Assembly (NCBI RefSeq): GCF_003061025.1
Contig: NZ_QAIL01000161.1
Location: 37,561 to 73,764, forward strand
From: Pedobacter sp. HMWF019
GTDB lineage: Bacteria > Bacteroidota > Bacteroidia > Sphingobacteriales > Sphingobacteriaceae
DNA: 36,204 bases
Direction: 5' to 3'
Shown here: positions 16,919-22,737 of the stretch, one piece after another
Numbering within the stretch: position 1 is the first letter of the stretch
Layout: every line of letters begins with the position of its first letter
Program-made: the position numbers and the translations under genes
Notes under the pieces: model-generated
The model's input: the letters and a program-made list of their open reading frames with translations, nothing else
The model's database searches: none
Told to the model about the DNA's origin: nothing

Positions 16919-17040
16919 CTAATTAATGGTGGTGATTAATTAGAGGTGGTATTTGTTCAGTCCCGATATCCCCCTTTATTACAGCAAGCCCGAATAAATG
17001 ACCACCATAATATTCCGGTTACTAAATGCCGGGGGATATC
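16919..17040 (-). promoter_or_regulatory. Structured leader segment with nested inverted repeats and possible loop-loop pairing
   Basis: GGGGGATATC (17031-17040) and GATATCCCCC (16965-16974) are perfect 10-base arms enclosing 56 bases. CTAATTAAT (16919-16927) and ATTAATTAG (16935-16943) form a second hairpin. Read as minus-strand RNA, the loop of the second hairpin contains CACCACC. The 56-base loop contains AUGGUGGU, which is complementary to the downstream ACCACCAU, so a kissing or pseudoknot contact is possible. A smaller hairpin (GCTAT/ATAGC near 16832-16844) follows before the start codon. I do not recognise a described riboswitch. The segment also contains an ATG-nine-codon frame (MVVIYSGLL), probably chance. 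Confidence 0.5.
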
Positions 17041-17113
17041 AGGACATCCCAAATCAATAGCCGTTGGTTCGTACAGCTGCTTTTTATTCCGTAAAATTTA
17101 AAATTTGACCCTT

Positions 17114-17135
17114 AAAAAATGTGTTTTTAACACAT
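17114..17135 (-). terminator. Attenuator-type intrinsic terminator overlapping the leader-peptide stop codon
   Basis: On the minus strand ATGTGTT (17135-17129), AAA loop (17128-17126) and AACACAT (17125-17119) form a perfect 7-base stem, followed directly by TTTTT (17118-17114). The 5' arm holds the last two codons (Met-Cys) and the first base of the stop codon of the 30-codon leader ORF, so a ribosome at the end of that ORF would block the hairpin. Confidence 0.75.
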
Positions 17136-17219
17136 ACAACACCTGCAACAACAACAGTTTTCCATGCACCTGTTAGGGTGGTCATGCATGGGAAAATAGA
17201 TTCTAATTGATGTTTTCAT
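17127..17219 (-). CDS. Polycysteine leader peptide (30 residues), putative attenuator ORF
   Basis: ATG at 17219 to TAA at 17127 encodes 30 residues beginning MKTSIRIYFPMHDHPNRC and ending CCCCRCCMC. Eight residues are Cys, at positions 18, 22, 23, 24, 25, 27, 28 and 30; two His occur at 12 and 14. A strong promoter lies about 37 bases upstream of the ATG and a terminator overlaps the stop codon. Within the ORF, the stretch for codons about 8-21 contains a second hairpin (CCATGCA/TGCATGG, plus 17162-17168 and 17185-17191, extended by AAAA/TTTT with a bulge). The arrangement of promoter, short ORF with a run of one codon type, and terminator is that of amino-acid attenuators. Alternatives are a nascent-peptide sensor for copper or another thiol-binding metal, or a free small metal-binding peptide. 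It is too short for routine gene callers. Confidence 0.75.
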   Translation of the reverse strand: MKTSIRIYFPMHDHPNRCMENCCCCRCCMC

Positions 17220-17255
17220 ATCAGGTATGACTGCGTTATTTTCAATAATTAATGT

Positions 17256-17285
17256 CAAAGATAGAAATGAAATCTGAAAAAACAA
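17256..17285 (-). promoter_or_regulatory. Bacteroidota-type promoter of the polycysteine leader and cluster
   Basis: On the minus strand TTG (17285-17283), a 19-base spacer and TATCTTTG (17263-17256) match the phylum's -33/-7 consensus TTG-N19-TAnnTTTG exactly. Transcription should start near 17250, about 30 nt before the leader ATG at 17219. The -33 element overlaps the U tract of the response-regulator terminator just upstream. Confidence 0.8.
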
Positions 17286-17314
17286 TTAATTCTACTAAAA
17301 TAGTAGAATTAATT
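17277..17314 (-). terminator. Intrinsic terminator of the response-regulator gene
   Basis: AATTAATTCTACTA (17284-17297) and TAGTAGAATTAATT (17301-17314) are perfect 14-base arms around AAA. On the minus strand the stem is followed by GTTTTTTC (plus A run 17277-17282). It lies 68 bases after the response-regulator stop and insulates the polycysteine-leader promoter. Confidence 0.85.
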
Positions 17315-17382
17315 TTAAGAAGCAACTCATTTTACATCATAAACACCTATAAATAAGGTGCTTATCCATAATTTAAAAATCA

Positions 17383-17739
17383 CTAAATATGATCTTCTAT
17401 TCTCTTTAGTAATGTTTTTAACTCGAAAGGCTTACTCAGAAAATCATTGGCGAAGTACTGGTCGATCATTTCATGCTGCGGGAAATGAGCAGACATCAGG
17501 ATGACGGGTACCTCTTCTGTACCGCTACCTTCTTTCAGATTTTTACAGAGCTGGAGTCCATCCCCATCCGGCAACCGGATATCCATCAAAATAAGATCAG
17601 GATGATGATGTACCATATGTTTTTTAAAATCATAGGCCGAAGCAGAAACACTAACGTCATAACCGGCATCCTGCAGTGTAAATTCAATAATGAACCTAAT
17701 ATCTTCGTCGTCTTCTACAACATGAACTTTTTTTCGCAT
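17383..17739 (-). CDS. Single-domain response regulator (CheY-like receiver)
   Basis: 118 residues from ATG 17739; an upstream extension to 17781 adds a sequence unlike a receiver start, while MRKKVHVVEDDEDI is the usual beginning. The acidic pair D10/D11, the phosphoacceptor D53 in LILMDIRLPDGDG, the conserved Ser83 (VILMSAH) and Lys103 (FLSKPF) are all present. There is no output domain, so it must act by protein contact or as a phosphorelay intermediate. The hybrid kinase at 1592-3838 is one candidate partner, but there is no positional link. Transcribed as a single gene with its own terminator. Confidence 0.9.
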   Translation of the reverse strand: MRKKVHVVEDDEDIRFIIEFTLQDAGYDVSVSASAYDFKKHMVHHHPDLILMDIRLPDGDGLQLCKNLKEGSGTEEVPVILMSAHFPQHEMIDQYFANDFLSKPFELKTLLKRIEDHI

Positions 17740-17839
17740 GACTTGCGCTATGGTTTTATAGTTCAAGTATAAGATTATCACTTTAACTCTGATGTTCCAG
17801 CTGATTAAGAAAAAGTTAACTGCAAGATTTTAAATTAAA

Positions 17840-17871
17840 ACGGTCACCTGGGGAAGACCCCGGATGACCGT
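17840..17871 (-). terminator. Intrinsic terminator of the DUF885 gene
   Basis: ACGGTCA (17840-17846) pairs with TGACCGT (17865-17871), and CTGGGG with CCCCGG inside around an AAGA loop, with one mismatch. On the minus strand it is followed by TTTT AATTT. It begins 22 bases after the stop codon at 17894. Confidence 0.75.
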
Positions 17872-17893
17872 AAAATCTGTTTATAAAGAAAAC

Positions 17894-19672
17894 TTATTGT
17901 TGCGTTTTTGCCCAGGTATCCATTTTATTTTCAAATACACTCAGCGGCAGTGAGCCGTCTTTAAGCACTTGGTTATGGAATTCTGCCAGGTTAAACTTTC
18001 CGCCAAGTTCTTTTTCATATCTGTTGCGCAGCTCGCGGATTTTCATCGCGCCGATCTTATAGCCTAAGGCCTGCGCCGGTATCCCCATATACCGCTCAAT
18101 TTCTGCTGTTGCTCCCTGTTCGTTAATAGCCTCATTATCCATCATGTACTTGATAGCCTGCTCTCTGGTCATATTTTTAGTATGAATAGCCACGTCGACC
18201 ACTAAACGAATGGCTCGGTGCATTTCATCACCCAAAGCCCCCATATGCTGATATGGATCAGTATACAACCCAAGTTCTTTACCCAAAGACTCACAATACA
18301 GGGCCCATCCTTCTACATAAGCATTATGCATTCCGAATCTGCGAAATTTGGGTAAGCTTGTATTCTCCTGGGTCAGTGAGATTTGATAATGATGCCCTGG
18401 GATAGCCTCGTGAAGAAATAAAGATTCCATTCCGGAAGTAATATTAAACTTCGCGGCATCCAGAATTGGTACATAAAAAATACCAGGCCGTTTTCCATCC
18501 GCGGAGCCTTGATTGTATTCCGCACTTGCAGAAGCTGCCCTAAAGGCTTCTGTTTGCCTGATCTCAAAAGGTGTTTTAGGAACATGGTTAAACATCTTTT
18601 TTAAATTTGGCTCCATGCGTTTGTGGATATCCTCAAAAGCATCCAAGACTTGTTTAGGTGTTTTATAAGGCATGAATCTCGGATCGTTTCGCATGTATTC
18701 AAAAAACGCATGCAGGTCTCCCTTAAAACCAACTTTGTTTCTGATGCTGTCCATTTGATTTTTAATCCTTGCCACCTCTTTCAAACCCGTCTGGTAAATT
18801 TCTTCAGGCGATTTAGTCGTAGTGGTTTGTTGTCTCACCAGGTAGATATACATAGCTTTACCACCAGGCAAAGCAGATAAACCAGAAGTTGTTCTGGCTT
18901 TTGGCAGATATTCGTTCTTTAGAAAATCACCCATCTTTTTATAAGAAGGGACGATTTCATTTAAAATGGCTTTACTGTAAGAGTCGGTTAGCCGCTTTTT
19001 GTCTGCATCTGAAAAATCTTTAGGAAAATTAGCAACCGGGCCATAAAAAAGGCTTTTCTTCGGATCGCTGACCACCATACTGTACATTTGAGGATACATT
19101 TTAACCACCAATGCTTTTGGGAGAACTATTCCGGTTTGTATTCCTTTTTTAAAATTACCAATGGCCGTATCCGCCCATACAGTAAATGCAGAAATCCGTT
19201 TCAGCCAGTTGTCATAATCCTTAATCGTTTTAAATGGTTGTGCACCAGTACCAGAGCCAAGCTGTCCAAAAGTGAGTGGCAGTGCAAACATCTGATTAAA
19301 CGGCAGGTATTCAAAGTGATACTTCAAACCATCCAAGCTCACCTGTAACTGGTCTTTTAAAACATCATAGGAAAGCTTATCATTGTCATTTAATTTTTCA
19401 CGATCATAGCCCTTCAGGCTATCCAGATATTTGGTGTAAAAGTCCTTGGTTTCACTAATAAACTGAACGGAGCCATCATTAGGCAGGAGATCGTTATACC
19501 TGTCATCGCCTGCATAAGTTGCATTGAGAGGAAATAACTTCAAACCCTCTTCATAATATTGGTCGCAAAGTTTGGAAAAGTTCTTGTTCTCCTCTCCATT
19601 ACCGTTTTTGTTCTGTTGCTTGCAGGCTGCAAATGCGCCTGCACACAACAAGACATACATGATTCTCTTCAT
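17894..19672 (-). CDS. DUF885-family lipoprotein, putative metallopeptidase
   Basis: 592 residues, the usual length for the family. A short lipoprotein signal ends in AGAFAAC (Cys17) followed by Lys, so the protein is probably anchored facing the periplasm. The DUF885 hallmark HEAIPGHH (421-428) is present, followed by YVEGWALYCESLGKELGLY (452-470). Downstream are RLVVDVAIHTKNMTREQAIKYM (489-510) and GYKIGAMKIRELR (537-549). The His and Glu residues are the proposed metal ligands and the family is treated as an M1-clan-like peptidase. Substrates in this genus are not known. The gene stands alone with its own terminator; a small perfect inverted repeat (GATTTAG-AAA-CTAAATC, 19681-19697) lies just upstream of the start and may be a regulatory site. 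Confidence 0.88.
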   Translation of the reverse strand: MKRIMYVLLCAGAFAACKQQNKNGNGEENKNFSKLCDQYYEEGLKLFPLNATYAGDDRYNDLLPNDGSVQFISETKDFYTKYLDSLKGYDREKLNDNDKLSYDVLKDQLQVSLDGLKYHFEYLPFNQMFALPLTFGQLGSGTGAQPFKTIKDYDNWLKRISAFTVWADTAIGNFKKGIQTGIVLPKALVVKMYPQMYSMVVSDPKKSLFYGPVANFPKDFSDADKKRLTDSYSKAILNEIVPSYKKMGDFLKNEYLPKARTTSGLSALPGGKAMYIYLVRQQTTTTKSPEEIYQTGLKEVARIKNQMDSIRNKVGFKGDLHAFFEYMRNDPRFMPYKTPKQVLDAFEDIHKRMEPNLKKMFNHVPKTPFEIRQTEAFRAASASAEYNQGSADGKRPGIFYVPILDAAKFNITSGMESLFLHEAIPGHHYQISLTQENTSLPKFRRFGMHNAYVEGWALYCESLGKELGLYTDPYQHMGALGDEMHRAIRLVVDVAIHTKNMTREQAIKYMMDNEAINEQGATAEIERYMGIPAQALGYKIGAMKIRELRNRYEKELGGKFNLAEFHNQVLKDGSLPLSVFENKMDTWAKTQQ

Positions 19673-19778
19673 TTCGGATTGATTTAGAAACTAAATCTAA
19701 GGAATTGATTGATCTAAAAAAAATCTCCTATTAAACGTCAGGTATTATAATAAAAACTTACAACCAGACGAGACAAGC

Positions 19779-21014
19779 TTATTTTTGTGATTTTACCTGA
19801 TGCTCAATATTCGGCAGGAAGCCGGTAATGATACCAATCAGCGGTAAGAATGCACAGATTTTAAATATATATTCAATACTCGTCTTATCAGCCAGCCAAC
19901 CTAAAAATGCAGAGCCTACCCCCCCCATTCCAAAGGCAAAACCAAAGAATAAACCTGCAATCATGCCTACTTTACCAGGTACCAGATCAGTTGCATAAAC
20001 CAATATAGCAGAAAATGCAGAAGAGATGATGACACCTATAATCACTGCAAGTATACCTGTCCAGAACAAACTTGCAAAAGGTAAAAGCAAGGTAAAAGGT
20101 GCTGCCCCTAATATAGAGATCCATATGATGTATTTTCTACCAAAACGGTCTCCAAGAGGGCCACCAATCATTGTTCCTGCGGCCACCGCAGCTAAAAACA
20201 CAAAAAGATACATTTGTGATTGCTGTACAGAAACATGAAATTTATCAATTAAATAGAATGTAAAATAGCTGGTCATACTGGCCATATAGAAATACTTTGA
20301 AAAGATCAGCACCAGTAGAATAGACAATGAAACCAATATTCTTCTCTTAGACAATGCCGGCCCTGCAGATTCAGCGGTATTTACAGATGCTTTTTTCTTC
20401 AGATATAAATGTTCTTTGTACCATTTACCAATTCGGGTTAAGATCATCATGCCCAGAACAGCTGCCAGAGCAAACCAAATTACATAAGATTGGCCATAAG
20501 GAATCACAATCCATGCAGCAAGAAGTGGCCCAATTGCACTTCCTGCATTTCCACCCAGTTGAAATATAGACTGAGCCAATCCTTTCTTCCCTCCAGAGGC
20601 CAGGTGGGCTACTCTGGAAGATTCGGGATGAAATATAGATGAACCAATCCCAATCATGCTGACTGAAATCAGTAAACTTAAAAAACTATTTGCAGTAGAC
20701 AGCAGTACCAGGCCAACTAAAGTAAAGGCCATGGCAACAGCAAGAGAATACGGACGAGGTTTTTTATCGGTATAAAAACCAACAAATGGCTGCAGTAAAG
20801 AAGCAGTAAGTTGAAAGGTAAAGGTAATCATCCCGATCTGTGTGAAAGAGAGTTTAAAATTCTGTTTGATCAACGGGTAAATAGCAGGTATCACCGACTG
20901 CATCATGTCATTAAGCAGATGGGTAAAACTAATTGTAAAGAGCACGGAGAATACTGTTTTTTGGACCAGTTCTTTCGTGTCAACTGTTGTGGCTTGTGGG
21001 GTAAGAGGTTTCAT
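19779..21014 (-). CDS. fsr: MFS exporter, fosmidomycin-resistance (Fsr) type
   Basis: 411 residues with twelve hydrophobic helices. The family-specific stretch IGIGSSIFHPESSRVAHLASGGKKGLAQSIFQLGGNAGSAIGPLLAAW (about 121-170) matches Fsr-like transporters closely. The conserved DRFGRK loop (about 287-292) is the MFS signature in the second half. Fsr exports fosmidomycin in Escherichia coli; in Bacteroidota the natural substrate is unknown, so the symbol names the family only. It is the second gene after the FadR-type regulator (45-base gap) and an operator matching that of the regulator promoter lies in the gap. Confidence 0.85.
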   Translation of the reverse strand: MKPLTPQATTVDTKELVQKTVFSVLFTISFTHLLNDMMQSVIPAIYPLIKQNFKLSFTQIGMITFTFQLTASLLQPFVGFYTDKKPRPYSLAVAMAFTLVGLVLLSTANSFLSLLISVSMIGIGSSIFHPESSRVAHLASGGKKGLAQSIFQLGGNAGSAIGPLLAAWIVIPYGQSYVIWFALAAVLGMMILTRIGKWYKEHLYLKKKASVNTAESAGPALSKRRILVSLSILLVLIFSKYFYMASMTSYFTFYLIDKFHVSVQQSQMYLFVFLAAVAAGTMIGGPLGDRFGRKYIIWISILGAAPFTLLLPFASLFWTGILAVIIGVIISSAFSAILVYATDLVPGKVGMIAGLFFGFAFGMGGVGSAFLGWLADKTSIEYIFKICAFLPLIGIITGFLPNIEHQVKSQK

Positions 21015-21025
21015 AATTAAAATAA

Positions 21026-21043
21026 ATCAGATCATCTGATGAT
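21026..21043. promoter_or_regulatory. Operator between fadR-like and fsr-like genes
   Basis: Two overlapping palindromes are present: ATCAGAT-C-ATCTGAT (21026-21040) and ATCATC-T-GATGAT (21031-21043). The second matches the site in front of the regulator gene in 12 of 13 positions when read on the opposite strand. It lies 11-29 bases upstream of the exporter start codon, suggesting separate control of the exporter by the same regulator. Confidence 0.65.
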
Positions 21044-21059
21044 TAAGAGTAAAAAAATA

Positions 21060-21722
21060 TTATAAAATTTGGCCTATTATTTTTATAGAAGTATTCCAAG
21101 CCTTTTTACTATCACCTGCAATAATGTATTTTAAAAGTTGTTCGTGAGAAGGCTGACTAAGAGTGAATATTTCGGTGTCCTTGTAGATCTCAAAAAACCA
21201 TTTTTTTACATGTACTGATGCGGATTTATAAAGGTCTGCCAAAACTTCGTTTTTAGAGGCTTCTGCCAGAGCAGTATGAAAATTAATATCCGCCTCAATG
21301 CATTCCTTTAGCAATCCATCCTTTGCATATTGTTTTCTTTCTGCCAGATGTTGTTTCATTGCTGAAATATCAGCTTCCGTACGGCTTACTGCCGCCTTTT
21401 CTGCAATTTTCATCTCCAGCAGCTGCCTTACTTCATTTAAATCGTGTATGTCGGCCCGTTTTAACCGCTGGTCCATTGGCTCCCGGCTACCAGTAAAAGG
21501 TTCTACAAAAGTACCAAGTCCCTGCTGTACGCGTAACAGCCCTGAATTGACAAGAATTTTTATCGCTTCTCTGATGGTCGATCTTCCTACACCAAAGTGC
21601 TTCATAAGCTCCGGCTCAATAGGGAGCTTATCATTAACTTTATAATGCCCAAGTGAAACTTGTTCCTGTAATCTTGCAGCTACTTCGTCGGCCAGTGATT
21701 TCTTAGCAATTATTGTCGTCAT
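21060..21722 (-). CDS. FadR-subfamily GntR transcriptional regulator
   Basis: 220 residues. The N-terminal winged helix (about 8-75) has the GntR pattern LPIEPELMKHFGVGRSTIREAIKILVNSGLLRVQQGLGTFV. The C-terminal all-helical FCD ligand domain follows with LNEVRQLLEMKIAEKAAVSRTEADI, ADINFHTALAEASKNEVLADLYKS and HEQLLKYIIAGD; the Asp and His residues would form the metal/carboxylate site typical of FadR regulators. The ligand is probably a small organic acid or sugar acid, not identifiable here. An operator touches its start codon and overlaps the predicted transcription start, so autorepression is likely. A second copy precedes the exporter gene. Confidence 0.9.
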   Translation of the reverse strand: MTTIIAKKSLADEVAARLQEQVSLGHYKVNDKLPIEPELMKHFGVGRSTIREAIKILVNSGLLRVQQGLGTFVEPFTGSREPMDQRLKRADIHDLNEVRQLLEMKIAEKAAVSRTEADISAMKQHLAERKQYAKDGLLKECIEADINFHTALAEASKNEVLADLYKSASVHVKKWFFEIYKDTEIFTLSQPSHEQLLKYIIAGDSKKAWNTSIKIIGQIL

Positions 21723-21735
21723 ATCATCAGATGAA
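21723..21735. promoter_or_regulatory. Operator at the fadR-like promoter
   Basis: ATCATCAGATGAA is a near-palindrome adjoining the ATG at 21722 and covering the predicted transcription start. It is 12/13 identical to the reverse complement of the site at 21031-21043. Position and sharing argue for repression by the regulator encoded at 21060-21722. Confidence 0.65.
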
Positions 21736-21738
21736 TGA

Positions 21739-21768
21739 CAAAAATAGTGGTTTGTTTCAAATAACCAA
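21739..21768 (-). promoter_or_regulatory. Promoter of the fadR-like gene
   Basis: Minus strand: TTG (21768-21766), 19-base spacer, TATTTTTG (21746-21739). It fits TTG-N19-TAnnTTTG, with the start expected near 21733. A perfect 14-base palindrome, ATCTTTTAAAAGAT, lies just upstream at 21781-21794. Confidence 0.7.
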
Positions 21769-21816
21769 AAAATGATATGAATCTTTTAAAAGATGTACTG
21801 TTTATTCATGCTAGAG

Positions 21817-21850
21817 CAATATCGGGCCGTTTGAAAATGGCCCGATATTG
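21817..21850. terminator. Strong hairpin downstream of the lyase-like gene
   Basis: CAATATCGGGCC (21817-21828) and GGCCCGATATTG (21839-21850) are perfect 12-base arms with a 10-base loop, 13 bases after the stop of the gene at 21863. No U tract follows on either strand, so it may stabilise the 3' end or terminate weakly. Confidence 0.65.
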
Positions 21851-21862
21851 TCAATATATAAT

Positions 21863-22645
21863 TTACTGAGCAGCATCCTGGTAAGTATCTGCAATTCGTA
21901 TTTTTTTCACAAAATGGGAAACCTGATCTGTATCCCCGCCATACACACCCCATTTAGGATCGCAAATATTCACATCCAGGGTACGGCAGTACAAACGTTG
22001 TGCATTATTGGAAAGGGTTTGTTTGACACCATTGTACCAAAATTCAATATACCCAATTGCAGGATTACGCGATACTTTCATGCCGATCACAAAACTAAGC
22101 CAGGTATTTGTTGAAAGCGTAGTAGACCATGGAACTGTGGCTACGTGATTGTCATCGAAATGCTGCAATTCCAGAAGCCCGTTACGTGTTCTGAGCATGA
22201 TGGGATGGTTCTGTAAAGCCCCATCTGTAGGGTAAGATTTCCACTGGAAGATGGCTTCCGTTTTGAGATTTTGCGGCATGTAAATCTTGCTTGTCCAGCC
22301 AATATAAATCAGATCTCCCTCTGATGCCTGATAATTCTTTGCCCCATGGCCTTCCGTACGGTGACTATTCACTGGTTTAAGAAATTTCCATGTCAGTGTG
22401 TTGGTTTCGTCATTAACTGTAGTAACAGTCCCGGTACCTTCAATATTAATGTCTTTCCACACATTGGCAGATCCATTGACAGCGTCTCCGTTAAACAGAA
22501 CAGAAAATGGCTGAATGGAATTTAATTGACTACCGGAGCTCAAAAGGTCTGGAGAGTTACCTGTTAAGTCCTGATTTTTCTTGCAACCACAAACTGCAGT
22601 GATCGCTACATAAAGCGCTAAAGATGCTAATTTAACTTTTCTCAT
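21863..22645 (-). CDS. Lipoprotein with heparin-lyase-like (polysaccharide lyase) fold
   Basis: 260 residues. The lipoprotein signal has the site AVCGC with Lys-Lys after it. The mature part looks like a jelly-roll lectin/lyase domain. It includes EGDLIYIGWTSKIY, TEAIFQWKSYPTDGALQNHPIMLRTRNGLLELQHF, WLSFVIGMKVSRNPAIGYIEFWYNGVKQTL and the ending DPKWGVYGGD...VKKIRIADTY. These resemble heparin lyase I-like proteins (PF14099 type), where such strands line a glycan-binding groove. I cannot confirm catalytic residues, so it may be only a carbohydrate-binding protein. It has no PUL neighbours and appears to be transcribed alone or after the AsmA-like gene (92-base gap). Confidence 0.6.
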   Translation of the reverse strand: MRKVKLASLALYVAITAVCGCKKNQDLTGNSPDLLSSGSQLNSIQPFSVLFNGDAVNGSANVWKDINIEGTGTVTTVNDETNTLTWKFLKPVNSHRTEGHGAKNYQASEGDLIYIGWTSKIYMPQNLKTEAIFQWKSYPTDGALQNHPIMLRTRNGLLELQHFDDNHVATVPWSTTLSTNTWLSFVIGMKVSRNPAIGYIEFWYNGVKQTLSNNAQRLYCRTLDVNICDPKWGVYGGDTDQVSHFVKKIRIADTYQDAAQ

Positions 22646-22737
22646 AAGAGTGATTTTAGGGTTAATTGAGAACTTAAGTTAAGTAACCTCAGTGCCCTAA
22701 TGTGCTGATATATTGGCTTATGATTCAGCGATATTAG

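Noticed and set aside
17007-17036. Nine-codon frame (MVVIYSGLL) in the structured leader as a second leader peptide
   Set aside because: Very short, no codon bias toward one amino acid and no terminator attached; most likely chance.
16919-17040. Known riboswitch (SAM, cobalamin, TPP types) in the cluster leader
   Set aside because: None of the conserved core motifs I know for these classes is present; kept only as an unnamed structured region.
22646-22737. Terminator after the AsmA-like gene
   Set aside because: Only weak short complementarities (GCTGA/TCAGC, ACTTAAGT) and no T run; termination there cannot be claimed.
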